A DNA stretch of 56,667 bases from Amycolatopsis circi (GCF_003385235.1 NZ_PQIA01000052.1:1-56667); one strand, 5' to 3'. Positions 41,546 through 50,300 are shown, counted from the stretch's first letter. Program-made: numbers and translations. The notes: a model not told the origin generated them from the sequence alone.

Positions 41546-41962
41546 ATGACCACCCAGCCCACCGTCGACCAGATCTGGACAGCCGCCTTCGCCTCCGGCG
41601 ACGCCGCGGATTTCGCCCGCGCGTTCGCCGCCGACGTGGTCCTCGAAGCACCCGCACTGCGCAAACCCATCATCGGACGCGACCTGGTCAAAGAAAGCTT
41701 CGCCGCCGCAGCATCGATCTACGAGACACTCGCGTTCACCGGCACCATCTCCACGGGCAACCGCGCCTGCATGACCTGGGAAGGCACCACGTTCGACGGA
41801 ACTTCCTTCAGCGGCAGCACCCTCCTCACTACCGACGAGAACGGCAAGATCAACCACGTTGTCGTCCAGCACCGGCCGTTGGACTTCCTGCTGACCTTCT
41901 CCCGCGAACTCGGCAACCGACTCCACGGGATCATCGACGCCGACTGGTTCCACACTCCCTGA
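41546..41962 (+). CDS. NTF2-fold/SnoaL-like protein
   Basis: A 138-residue protein with the nuclear-transport-factor-2-like fold: DQIWTAAFASGDAADFARAF helix, VVLEAPALRKPIIGRDLV turn, and TTDENGKINHVVVQHRPLD strand pair, as in small ligand-binding or isomerase proteins of this class. AAAGGAG precedes the ATG. It is the last gene of the quinone oxidoreductase-MBL unit. Catalytic residues were not identified. Confidence 0.85.
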   Translation: MTTQPTVDQIWTAAFASGDAADFARAFAADVVLEAPALRKPIIGRDLVKESFAAAASIYETLAFTGTISTGNRACMTWEGTTFDGTSFSGSTLLTTDENGKINHVVVQHRPLDFLLTFSRELGNRLHGIIDADWFHTP

Positions 41963-42097
41963 CCCGCAGAGACGAAAACGGCCGCCGCGGCGGAAGTCCC
42001 AGAGGCACACTGTTGATCCGCGAACGCGTCGACGGTCGCGATCAGCCGTCGACTCTGACGTTGACGGCAGCGGATCGCCTGTCCTAGAGCGGAACTT

Positions 42098-42140
42098 GTC
42101 CGGCCCTGCCCGAGCGGAACCGGGGCGGGCAGGGCCGGAC
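42098..42140. terminator. Strong bidirectional terminator hairpin
   Basis: GTCCGGCCCTGCCCG (42098-42112) pairs perfectly with CGGGCAGGGCCGGAC (42126-42140) across a 13-base loop. It lies between the convergent genes ending at 41962 and 42153 and should terminate both. Confidence 0.85.
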
Positions 42141-42152
42141 GCCGGGGATGGA

Positions 42153-42875
42153 TCAGTCGCGGCCCGCCTCGATGAATTTGCGCGCGGTGGACGCCGGGTC
42201 GGTCAGCAGGACTTCGTGGCTGCCTGGCATGCCGACGAGCCGGAAGACGCCGAGCCGGTTTGACAAGCGCGGGTGGCGGCCCCAGTCGCCCTGGGTGATG
42301 TCGTTGTCCTCGTACGGCGCGAGGTAGCTGAACCGCGGGGGCACGTTCTCCCAGCCCGTCATGTCGGCCGGGTCGGTGAAGGCCCCGTAGGGCTGGGGGC
42401 GCAGCGCGTCGTAGACCTGCTGGGCGTGCTCCGCGGTGCCGTCGTTGAAGAAGGCGTCCCGCCACACGGGGAACGGCAGGACGACCGAACCGTCCCCGCG
42501 CTCGCGGGCGCTGGCTTCCAGGGCAGTCCGCAGGTGAGGCGGGATTTCGTCGACGAGCGCCCGCCCGTGTTCGGGGACGAACGCGGCGAAGTAGACCAGG
42601 CGGCGGACGCGGTCGGGGAGTTCGATCGCGGCGCGGGAGATCAGGTATCCGCCCCAGCTGTGTCCAATGAGGACGAAGTCCCGCAGGTCGTGTTCGCGGA
42701 TGTAGTCGACGATCGGCCGCGCGGCGCCGCGGAGATCGACGTGCTTGTCGTCGGCCGGTCCCAGGCCGCCCGCGGTCGGCGTGTGCACCTCATGGCCGGC
42801 GGCCTCCAGGTGCTCCCGTACCGGATTCCAGAGTTCGCCGTAGTGCCAGGCGCCGTGCACGAGAACGAATTTCAT
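42153..42875 (-). CDS. Alpha/beta hydrolase D (salicylate-esterase-like group)
   Basis: A 240-residue compact hydrolase: MKFVLVHGAWHYGELW, FVLIGHSWGGYLI (nucleophile Ser in GHSWG) and a late MPGSHEVLLTDP with the His. The short form without a long cap is typical of the MES/pyrethroid-hydrolase-like group of plant and bacterial esterases. GGAGAG precedes the ATG. It is convergent to the NTF2-fold gene and lies 96 bases after the AraC regulator gene on the same strand. Confidence 0.88.
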   Translation of the reverse strand: MKFVLVHGAWHYGELWNPVREHLEAAGHEVHTPTAGGLGPADDKHVDLRGAARPIVDYIREHDLRDFVLIGHSWGGYLISRAAIELPDRVRRLVYFAAFVPEHGRALVDEIPPHLRTALEASARERGDGSVVLPFPVWRDAFFNDGTAEHAQQVYDALRPQPYGAFTDPADMTGWENVPPRFSYLAPYEDNDITQGDWGRHPRLSNRLGVFRLVGMPGSHEVLLTDPASTARKFIEAGRD

Positions 42876-42971
42876 CGGTGCTCTCCGCTCGTGGTCGAGG
42901 AGGTTTCGGCCAGAGTGTCGGCGGCGCCCCGGAGCGCCGGCTATCGCGATCGCGCGAGCCGGCTGGCGGAT

Positions 42972-43946
42972 TCACGCACGGCGCTCGGCCAGCACCGCCG
43001 ACGGCGGGCGGCCGAACCTGGCCTTGAAATGCCTGGCGAACTCCCCGAGGTGGAGGAACCCGACGGCGTACGCCACGTCCGTCACCGTGGTGGTGCCGGG
43101 GGCGGCGGAGGACAACATGGCGTGCGCCCGGTCCAGCCGAGCCGCCCGCAGCCACTGGACCGGGGTGGTGCCCAGCTCGCGGCGGAACGCCTCCTGAAGA
43201 CTGCGGACGCTCACCCCGCAGTGGCGGGCCACCCCGGCGACCGTGAACGGTTCGGCCAGATGATCGCGCAGGTAGTCCAGTGCCTGGTTGAGCCGGGCCG
43301 AGGGCATCCGGCTCCCGGGACGCGCGAGCGCCTCGCTGCGGTTGTGCGGTTGCGTCAGCAGCAGCGACTCGATGACCAGCTGCTCGATCTGCCACGCCAT
43401 CCGCGGCCGGACGAGGGCGTCGGCCATTTCGACCGCGCTCTGCAGCAAGCCCGCCAGGCGTCGCACGTCCTGATGGACCTCGAGGTCGAAGTGGATCGGC
43501 GCGACCTCTCCCAGCAACGCGGCCGCGGCAGACTCCACGCGGCGGCGGTCGAGCCGGACGATCACCTGGTCGAACCGCGGGTGGATGCGGAACTCGAAGT
43601 CCAGGTGCGGACCGACGAGCACCTCGCGGCCGGGTTCCGCGATCGCCTCCGCGCCGCCGTAGGAGAACGCGGCCCGCCCGGCTACCGGCAGGACCAGGAG
43701 GTAGTCCTCCCTCGACGGGCCGGCCGGAGACACCCTCACCTCGGCCCCGTAACAGAGGCGGTTCACCGACAGGTCTCCCAGGCTCACCCGGTCCAGCCGG
43801 GCGTTCACCCGCGCGCCGCGGCCGAGTCCCAGCTGGTGCGGCCGCAGGGCCGACGTGCACACGTCCCGCGCCTCGTCGGGATCCGCCGACGCCAGCACCC
43901 GCGACCCGCATTCGGTGACCCGACGGGCAAGCAGCGACGTACTCAT
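42972..43946 (-). CDS. AraC-family transcriptional regulator
   Basis: A 324-residue regulator. The N-terminal cupin-like binding domain (LDRVSLGDLSVNRLCYGAEV, EVLVGPHLDFEF) is followed by a C-terminal double HTH: FTVAGVARHCGVSVRSLQEA and VTDVAYAVGFLHLGEFARHF, ending KARFGRPPSA. ATG 43946 was chosen since GGGGATC lies just upstream; ATG 43961 is possible. It probably activates the neighbouring hydrolase gene. The next 371 bases upstream (43947-44317) hold no gene. Confidence 0.92.
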   Translation of the reverse strand: MSTSLLARRVTECGSRVLASADPDEARDVCTSALRPHQLGLGRGARVNARLDRVSLGDLSVNRLCYGAEVRVSPAGPSREDYLLVLPVAGRAAFSYGGAEAIAEPGREVLVGPHLDFEFRIHPRFDQVIVRLDRRRVESAAAALLGEVAPIHFDLEVHQDVRRLAGLLQSAVEMADALVRPRMAWQIEQLVIESLLLTQPHNRSEALARPGSRMPSARLNQALDYLRDHLAEPFTVAGVARHCGVSVRSLQEAFRRELGTTPVQWLRAARLDRAHAMLSSAAPGTTTVTDVAYAVGFLHLGEFARHFKARFGRPPSAVLAERRA

Positions 43947-44317
43947 GGCAGATCCCCACATGACGACGAATCGTGGGAGGGATCGTAGTCGCGCGCCGTC
44001 GACGAGGCATCCTATCGGCGCGTCACGATCTCGCAGGCCGATCCGCACGACGCGGTAACCACTCCCACGGCTCCGACTTAGCCCGGAGGCCCGGTGCTGT
44101 CGAAGGCACGCAACGACACCGCCCTCCCAGTCGGTCCCGAATGCCGAATCGGTTGTCCGTTCGAAACGCTCAGAGCATCGCCAACGAATCTCGATCGTAG
44201 TTTGCCATCGGAGCGGCTGTTCGTACGAACGCGCGGCGTCAAGACGAACGCTGTTCCAGACCTGGTGCTGCGAGCGACGACGCAGTCACCAAGCAGGAAT
44301 TCACCACGTTCGTACAT

Positions 44318-44686
44318 GTCGGCCTACCAATACCTGGCCAAGGCCGCCTGGACGGCACGCTCGGCGGGCTGCTGCTCGTCGCGCACGACCCGGCCACCGG
44401 AAACCTGGTCTACATCGGCGACGTCGGCACCGGCTGGTCCGACGCCGCCCGCGCCGCCCTCGCACAGCGCCTGGCCTCCCTGGAACAGGACCACAGCCCG
44501 TTCACCCGGCCGATTCCCCGCGCCGACGCCGCCCGCGCGCGATGGGTGCGGCCCGTGCTCGTAGGCGATGTCGTGTATCGACAGTTCATCGCTGACGGAC
44601 GGCTGCGCCACACGGCCTGGCGGGGAGAACGGCCCGACCGCGACGCCGCCGACGTCCAGACCCCCGAACCCACCCGCGGCAGGTGA
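44318..44686 (+). pseudogene. C-terminal OB-domain fragment of an ATP-dependent DNA ligase
   Basis: The frame reads PGQGRLDGTLGGLLLVAHDP, NLVYIGDVGTGWSDAARAAL, PFTRPIPRADAARARWVRP and RQFIADGRLRHTAWRGERP, and stops at 44684-44686. This is the OB-fold end of LigD/LigC-type ligases used in non-homologous end joining. The adenylation domain with the nucleotide-binding lysine is absent upstream, so it cannot act as a ligase. It sits just ahead of a LigD polymerase-domain fragment, the remains of a degraded NHEJ locus. Confidence 0.75.
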
Positions 44687-44690
44687 CGCC

Positions 44691-44985
44691 ATGGCAGGCC
44701 GGACGATCACCGTCCAGGTGGGACAACGCCGACTTGCACTGTCCAACCTGGTCAAGTGCCTCTACGGCGACGGATGCACGAAAGGCGAAGTCGTTCGGTA
44801 CTACACGAACATCGCGCCGGTGCTCCTGCCTCACCTCCACGGCAGACCGACCGCATTCGTGCGCTGGCCCGACGGCACCGCAGGCGACGCCTTCTTCGAG
44901 AAGGACTGCCCGCCGGTGCCCCGGACTGGATCCGGACCGTCGAGCTGCCGCGCTCGAGTTCGCGGGTCTGCACTACGGTCACCTC
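44691..44985 (+). pseudogene. LigD polymerase-domain fragment, frameshifted
   Basis: From ATG 44691 the frame reads ITVQVGQRRLALSNLVKCLY, KGEVVRYYTNIAPVLLPHLH, GRPTAFVRWPDG and FFEKDCP, the start of the LigD primase/polymerase domain. After that the conserved continuation (AGAPDWIRTVELPR) is in another frame, so a one-base change has broken the gene. No catalytic DxD region follows. It starts 4 bases after the ligase fragment stop. The bases 44986-45250 hold only short frames. Confidence 0.75.
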
Positions 44986-45250
44986 TGCCGTGATCGTGCG
45001 CGCGACAGGGCCGCCGACGAGGCTGCGGCCGAGCTGGGATTTCGCGGTGTCAGTTCGGGCTGCAAGGACACTCAAGAGGAGGGGCAACCGATGATGCGAC
45101 CGGCGCACCCCAGTGGAGGCTTGAGATGGCGCTAATGGATCCGATGCTCGCCCTCCGGAGGAACACGCCATGCGAAAGGGAAGTCGCCACCTCGTGCGCG
45201 TTCGCCTTGCTCTTGGGCGAAACGCTTTCGACAGGTAGCGCGGTGTCGCG

Positions 45251-46579
45251 GTGAACAAGAATCCGCTGCTGCCCGCGGGTGAGTATTCGCTTGAGTGGCG
45301 ACTCGCCGACGGCTCTTCGGTGTCCGGCGTGCTGACTCTGGCAGGCGAGGAGAACGTCACCGGCATGGCCTACGACTTGCCGGCCGAGCCGCCTTCGGCG
45401 GACATCACAGCGAAGATCGATCCGTCGTGGACCGCATGGGAGCCCGGCATCAAGCCGTACGGGGTGGTCCGCGGGCAACTACGCAACAACCTCGACGTCG
45501 TATTCCCCGAGGCTTACGTCTCCCATCAGCTGCCGGGGCAGTCCATGCTGCTGGCCGAACTCGCCATCGTCGGGCCGAGACTGAGTGAGAATACCGAACT
45601 GGTCTTCGACGAGATCACCTTCCAGGCAGGCGGCCTGACCGAGCTGTCTGGTGTGACTCCGCTCAAGACCTACCGGTACATCACACGATTCGACGACGGT
45701 GAGCCCTTTGGCGGGACGTGGAACGCTGATTCCACCCAGGAGTGGACTCGCGCAGACGGCGACACGATGAGGCTGCACTACCTGGCGTCGTTCACCGCGC
45801 CGCAGTTGCACAAGCTCTCGTTCACCACGGTGCCAGTAGTCACGGTGACAGGCAGGGCTCGGTCGCTTCGGGATTGGATGAGTACCTACGTCCGCCCCGT
45901 CGCCGAACTGACGTCCTTCGCCACCGGCAAGCCTCAGCCCGTGACGTTCGCCAGTGTCAGGATCGGCGGCCGCGACGAGTCCTCCGTTTACGGACGGGAG
46001 TTGACCCAACAGCGCTACGAAGCCGAACGCCCTCCACCCGGTGCGCTGCAGGCACTGGTGCACTGCGGACCCGGCGGTGCCTCATTGACCGAACTGCTCG
46101 CCGGATGGGGCGATCTGAAAGACCGCTATGTCACCTTCGCCGACTACTTCACCTCGATCAGCACCACTCCTCTGCCCGTGACGTCCCGGTTCATCGCACT
46201 GGTCGCCGCGCTGGAGAGCTTCCACGGTGCCGATGACACCGGCAGCACTAAACTCGATCTGCGGCAACGGCTCCAAGCCCTCGCCGACCGGCTGCCCGAC
46301 GAGATTCGGGGACGAATCGCGAACGCGGTGAACCCGCTTCCCGATGTGCTGCAGGGGATTCTCCAGCAGCCGATGAATGTCTGGCACATCATGGGCAAAG
46401 CGCGCAACAACCTCGCTCACGGCAACATTCGCCAGACTGACGAGCAGCTGACGATGTTGACCCGCCTTGGACACACCCTCGCTGTCGCGCTGGTGCTGCA
46501 CACCTTCGGCGTTCCCCCGCGCGCCTGGCAATCGCGATCGATCGCGGCGACTGGCCTTTTCTGTAACAAAAAGCCCTAA
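45251..46579 (+). CDS. apeA: ApeA-like HEPN protein (anti-phage defence)
   Basis: A 442-residue protein whose N-terminal beta-rich region (EYSLEWRLADGSSVSGVLTL) and long middle match the ApeA N-terminal domain type. The C-terminal helical domain ends with the HEPN ribonuclease motif RNNLAH (Arg385-His390 of the RX4-6H signature). ApeA proteins are single-gene abortive-infection systems that cleave RNA on phage infection. The GTG start at 45251 has only a distant AGGTAG, so the start is uncertain. It is a lone gene between decayed ligase pieces and transposon-end repeats, a typical defence-island setting. Phage specificity cannot be told. The symbol is by family resemblance. Confidence 0.75.
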   Translation: MNKNPLLPAGEYSLEWRLADGSSVSGVLTLAGEENVTGMAYDLPAEPPSADITAKIDPSWTAWEPGIKPYGVVRGQLRNNLDVVFPEAYVSHQLPGQSMLLAELAIVGPRLSENTELVFDEITFQAGGLTELSGVTPLKTYRYITRFDDGEPFGGTWNADSTQEWTRADGDTMRLHYLASFTAPQLHKLSFTTVPVVTVTGRARSLRDWMSTYVRPVAELTSFATGKPQPVTFASVRIGGRDESSVYGRELTQQRYEAERPPPGALQALVHCGPGGASLTELLAGWGDLKDRYVTFADYFTSISTTPLPVTSRFIALVAALESFHGADDTGSTKLDLRQRLQALADRLPDEIRGRIANAVNPLPDVLQGILQQPMNVWHIMGKARNNLAHGNIRQTDEQLTMLTRLGHTLAVALVLHTFGVPPRAWQSRSIAATGLFCNKKP

Positions 46580-46973
46580 AGCACCGTGGCCTCCCGTCGC
46601 GTGCGACTAGGTAAGGGGTGTGCTCAGCAGTTCGGACATCCGCGCACTCGACTTCGGGCATTGACAACCGGCCCGTTACTGAGATCAGAACTGTGTAGCG
46701 CCATGGGGTCAACCGGTCAACGCGAAAGCCTGTCTACAACAGGCCTTCGTAGCCGGCGGCGGCCGTGCGCTGGAGCCATGCGGCGGTGAAGCGTCAGCTC
46801 ATCATCGCGGGAACACCCGGTCGGCCGGACGAGTACTACCGCCTCGTGCACGTCCACTGCCAACGCCGCTTACAACCGGCACCGGAATGAGCACAGTCAG
46901 CATCTGCAAGGCCAGTACGCCCCAGCGGCCTGCTTGAGCCGTGGTGCGGGGAAATCCGCTCGCCCGGTTCTGA
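46580..46973. other. No recognisable gene
   Basis: The stretch after the ApeA-like gene carries only short overlapping frames without ribosome sites or family resemblance. I see nothing in it beyond the hairpin that follows. Confidence 0.6.
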
Positions 46974-47009
46974 GGGTAGCGGGGACGCAGCAATGCGTCC
47001 CCGCTACCC
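46974..47009. terminator. 16-bp perfect hairpin
   Basis: GGGTAGCGGGGACGCA (46974-46989) pairs with TGCGTCCCCGCTACCC (46994-47009) across a GCAA loop. It has no T-run. It lies 395 bases after the ApeA-like gene and directly beside the transposon-end-like repeats, so it may be a terminator or part of the element border. Confidence 0.6.
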
Positions 47010-47010
47010 G

Positions 47011-47064
47011 ACACAGATAGAGCGCACAGTCACAACGGTGTGACTGACCGCGCTATCTGTACAC
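47011..47064. repeat. Head-to-head pair of transposon-end-like repeats
   Basis: On the left, ACAGATAG plus CAGTCACA (ending 47034) resembles the direct-oriented unit seen at 48839. After a 4-base gap, TGTGAC (47039-47044) and TGACCGCGCTATCTGT (47045-47060) are the inverted form; the inverted 20-mer matches the unit at 48839 at 15 of 20 positions by eye. The inner CAGTCACA/TGTGACTG arms form a hairpin. It looks like two element ends abutting each other. Confidence 0.6.
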
Positions 47065-47416
47065 CGGCAGCGGGAGCCGACCTGCATCGGCCGGACGACT
47101 TGGACGCTGTAGTTGTCACCAGTTAGCCCTCGTGGTTGCCACAACGCGCGCGCGGTTGCCTGAGCGTCGCGAAACCTGTCGGCGGCGGGCATGTGGTGGT
47201 CCGCTGCCTCGGTCCGGTTGTCGTCCTGGACACAACGATCTCGCCGGTGAAGGTCCGCGAGTGCGTCTTCGGTGATCCGGTGTCAGCGCACCTGCCCCTG
47301 GCTTCTGCACGATTGGACGGTGAACGGGACTCCGCTCGCAGCCGGGTGGCCGGAAGGTCGCTGGAGGTTGCCAGGTCGTGTGGGTCAACGAAGTCAGCGA
47401 TTGGTCGTGCCGGGTG
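47065..47416. other. No recognisable gene
   Basis: Several short frames exist on both strands, but none has a convincing start or a family resemblance. The stretch follows the inverted end-like repeat and may be leftover element DNA. Confidence 0.5.
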
Positions 47417-48487
47417 CTAGATGATGTTGGTGTTGGCCTTTTGGGCCAGAGCCCAGACGTAGTACCAGGTGTCCTGGCGAAGTGCTCGGGTGTCGTTCTC
47501 TGCTGCGGCGTGGATGATGCCCCACACGCCGCCGGTCGCGCCGAGGGCCGCGATCGCGGCTTGTAACGCCGGCCCGTACACGGCCGCCAGCGTCGCCCCG
47601 ACCGATCCGATCACAGCGCCGGTGACGCCGACGGCCTTCTTCCTCCGCGCTGTCTCCATTTCGGAACGTGTCGACCGAACGTGGTCTTTGATCTCCAAAC
47701 CCAGCTTGAGGAGTTCGCGGTCCGATTGGACAGCGTTGAGCGCCGTGTCCATGTCCAGGAGGCTCTGGCGCAGGAAATCTCGGAAGCTCGAGTACGAAGT
47801 GAATTCCTCAATGGTGATTTCGCTGAAGCTGCGGAGGTCAACCCCTGCGACGAAGGGCAGATCGATTCGCAGCACCGGGCGGACAAGTTGACTTTTGATC
47901 GGCTCCGCGCCGGACGCGTCTATCGCCCGGCCGTCGCTGATCAAGTAATCGATGGCGCCGACCGGAGCGCGTTCCGTGTGGCCTTCGCTGGGAAAGCTGT
48001 AGCTTTCGTAGACTGAACTCGAGTAGCGGGGCAGGTACCACGCCAGTCCCGCTTTGAGCAGCGGTTCGGCGTCAAGGATCCATCGTCCCAACTCGGCAAG
48101 GTCGGGACAGTTCATCCCGTACCGCGTGGTCCTGAGCGAAAACCCACCGTCATTGTGGCTCGACTCGCCCAGGTGATGGTACTCATCCGTCCGGTCGTGC
48201 GAGAGAAGAAGAGTGTCCGACACGAGCGCAACGCGCTTGGTGAGTTCGGCGAACGAAATGCCGCCTGCTGTCGACAGGCCGATGTAGAAGCGAGACCTCC
48301 GCTGCCGTTTGTCGTCCACGAGCTTGGATGTCGCCGGGTTCCACAGAGACCGGCCGTATTCTTTCGCGATGGCCTCCGGTTTTGATCGGTCATTGCCACC
48401 TGCACTGTTCTCGAGGTGCTTGAAGAACTTCCTCATGCTGCGGGCGACCGTGTCGTTCTGGACTACTCCCTGCCTGCGGCGGAACAT
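47417..48487 (-). CDS. Hypothetical protein with C-terminal membrane hairpin
   Basis: A 356-residue protein that I do not recognise. The main part is soluble and mixed (FYIGLSTAGGISFAELTKRV, FSEITIEEFTSYSSFRDFLR). A predicted coiled region around LLKLGLEIKDHVRSTRSEME leads to two hydrophobic segments (VGVTGAVIGSVGATLAAVYG and AAIAALGATGGVWGII), separated by a short turn, so it is probably anchored in the membrane by its tail. The start is uncertain: ATG 48487 and ATG 48436 are both in frame and neither has a clear ribosome site. It is framed by transposon-end-like repeats at 47039 and 48864, which makes it likely cargo. A sensor plus membrane-effector layout would suit phage defence, but this is speculation. 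Confidence 0.7.
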   Translation of the reverse strand: MFRRRQGVVQNDTVARSMRKFFKHLENSAGGNDRSKPEAIAKEYGRSLWNPATSKLVDDKRQRRSRFYIGLSTAGGISFAELTKRVALVSDTLLLSHDRTDEYHHLGESSHNDGGFSLRTTRYGMNCPDLAELGRWILDAEPLLKAGLAWYLPRYSSSVYESYSFPSEGHTERAPVGAIDYLISDGRAIDASGAEPIKSQLVRPVLRIDLPFVAGVDLRSFSEITIEEFTSYSSFRDFLRQSLLDMDTALNAVQSDRELLKLGLEIKDHVRSTRSEMETARRKKAVGVTGAVIGSVGATLAAVYGPALQAAIAALGATGGVWGIIHAAAENDTRALRQDTWYYVWALAQKANTNII

Positions 48488-48648
48488 GTGATGACGATAG
48501 CCGCTGCACGCTCGACAGGATCCCTCTGGAGCCAGCCCCCAGAACCTGCGATTGCGCGATGGGACTGTCCGGCGCCCCAGTTCGCCCGCGGCCATCCGCT
48601 TGCCTCAGCAGAACACTTGTCCTCCCACTGCCCTCGCGACCGGGCCTG

Positions 48649-48685
48649 GCTGCGCCGCTGCCATGTCCGATGGCAGCGGCGCAGC
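48649..48685. terminator. 16-bp perfect hairpin upstream of the 47417-48487 gene
   Basis: GCTGCGCCGCTGCCAT (48649-48664) and ATGGCAGCGGCGCAGC (48670-48685) pair around a GTCCG loop. No T-run. No intact gene ends here, so it may terminate a lost gene or insulate the cargo. The surrounding 48488-48818 is otherwise empty. Confidence 0.55.
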
Positions 48686-48818
48686 GAGAATTCACGGCAA
48701 GGCGGCGGACGAATCACCGCGAAGAAGCCACAAGCGGGCCGATGGTAGATCGCGTAGTCAATCAGACCAGGGTTCTGGGAGGGAACAGTTGTCGTCTGCG
48801 CGCACGGCCGGACGCCGC

Positions 48819-48864
48819 AGTGACGGATTGCGTGGTCAAGTGACAGATAGCGTGGTCAGTCACA
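48819..48864 (+). repeat. Transposon-end-like repeat b: tandem 20-mers plus GTCACA
   Basis: AGTGACGGATTGCGTGGTCA (48819-48838) and AGTGACAGATAGCGTGGTCA (48839-48858) are tandem copies, followed by GTCACA at 48859-48864. The same arrangement recurs at 50255 and 51553. A terminal TGTGAC (read on the other strand) followed by internal repeats is the architecture of Mu/Tn7/Tn5053-type ends bound by a transposase. A weaker unit (GTAGATCGCGTAGTCA) is visible at about 48744. Confidence 0.7.
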
Positions 48865-48901
48865 GCGATCCCGCACCAACCCCTGGATTTTCCCGGCGCG
48901 C

Positions 48902-50259
48902 ATGGTCGTTCAGCACCCCGCCCAATGCCGAGTGGAAGCGCCCGCCTCCGGCCCCGGGACAGCATCCCGAACCTGCGGTCATCGCCTCGACGACGAACCC
49001 GGCCCGCCGGACAGGACAGCTACAGCGCAGCTGTCGTATTTGCTGGAATTCCAGGACGGGCTGCTGGCCCGGCTGCATCTCGACCACGGCGCAGCAACCG
49101 CAGACCCGCACGCCGGAAGCCGGTACTTCTACGACCTGCACCTGATCATGCGGCTCGTCCGCGGGTCCTGGCCCTTCGCGGCGCAGTTCGCGCCGCCGCA
49201 CATCGACCTCGACACGATCGACGACCACGTCGGCCGCCTCCGGCACGAGACGACGACGAACCGCGCGGCCGGGGAACCCGCCCGCAACCAGGCGCTGAGG
49301 GGCGGACCGCCGCACGACCCGCACACATGCGCCCACCTGCTGGCATTCGCCGGGCACCTGCGCGCGCAGAGCGACGCGCTGGGCGCGCTGGTGTCCTCAG
49401 TGGACGGCGGAACCCCCTGGACCCGGCATCTGGAGACGTTCCTGCGCCGCTGCTCGGCAGCGGTGCAGACCGTCGCCGGCTCCGTCGTGCAGGAACAGCT
49501 GCCGAACAATCACACCGGCCGACGCGGCACCGCCCGCCCTCGCCGCGCACAGCCGCGTGGCCCGGGCTGAAACGACCCCTGGCCATCGATCCCCGCCTGG
49601 TCTCGCACTACCTGGCCGAACAGCACATCCAGCCGCTCACCACACTCGTCCCCGAAGCGGAGCTCGCAGCGCGCATCGTGCATCGATTCGCCGCGGTCAC
49701 GGCCGTCCGGTCCGCCACGAGACTGTCCCACCCCGCAGCGGCAGCAGCACTGAACTTGCCACCCAGCTGGGCCCGCTACGCGAACGTGCTCGTCCGCCGA
49801 TGGAGCACTCAGAACGGGGCCGAAGCCGAACTCGCGGCAACGATGCAGGCTGTCATCGACCGGCTCAACGACGCACCTCCCGACATCGACTACCGACGCC
49901 GCCGGGTCGCCCTCCACGGCTGGCTGATCCCCGAACACATCTGGACAGCCGCAACCGAGCCACTCCGAAACCTGCCCCGGCCGGCGACCGACTTCGGCCC
50001 CTGCAAACGCCACGCCGCCTCGCTGCTGCTCTGGACGGTCATCACCAACGGCGACTACCAGGCCGCCCACCTCTACCGCCATCGGAGATGGACCGCACCG
50101 CAAGATCACCAGTTCCTCCGGCTAGCGCAGCGACTGATGTGCGAATTCACCAACCTCACCAGGCACTCGAGACACGTCATGAACCTGCTCGACGCGCTAA
50201 CCCCGTACCGGATCCGTCTCGAACGCTCCATCGACACCAAGACCACGACTCGTCAGTGA
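48902..50259 (+). pseudogene. TniQ-like C-terminal remnant, frameshifted
   Basis: Two frames continue one another. The first (48902-49570) contains LSYLLEFQDGLLARLHLDHG and GSRYFYDLHLIMRLVRGSWP. The second runs from about 49570 to 50259 with LAIDPRLVSHYLAEQHIQPL, LNLPPSWARYANVLVRRW, DIDYRRRRVALHGWLIPEHI and RHAASLLLWTVITNGDYQ. There is no credible start for the second, so a frameshift near 49560 is likely. The pattern recalls the C-terminal half of actinobacterial TniQ proteins, which guide Tn5053/Tn7-like transposition, but the N-terminal TniQ domain is missing. Its location between end-like repeats at 48864 and 50255 supports this. Assignment is tentative. Confidence 0.45.
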
Positions 50260-50300
50260 CAGAAACCGTGATCAGGTAACAGATAACTTGATCCGTCACA
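50255..50300 (+). repeat. Transposon-end-like repeat c
   Basis: AGTGACAGAAACCGTGATCA (50255-50274), GGTAACAGATAACTTGATCC (50275-50294) and GTCACA (50295-50300) repeat the layout at 48819 with more divergence. It directly follows, and slightly overlaps, the end of the TniQ-like frame. Confidence 0.7.

Noticed and set aside
47116..47388. A minus-strand frame of 90 codons before the 47417-48487 gene
   Set aside because: No family resemblance, low-complexity Arg/Pro composition and no convincing start; kept only as unassigned sequence.
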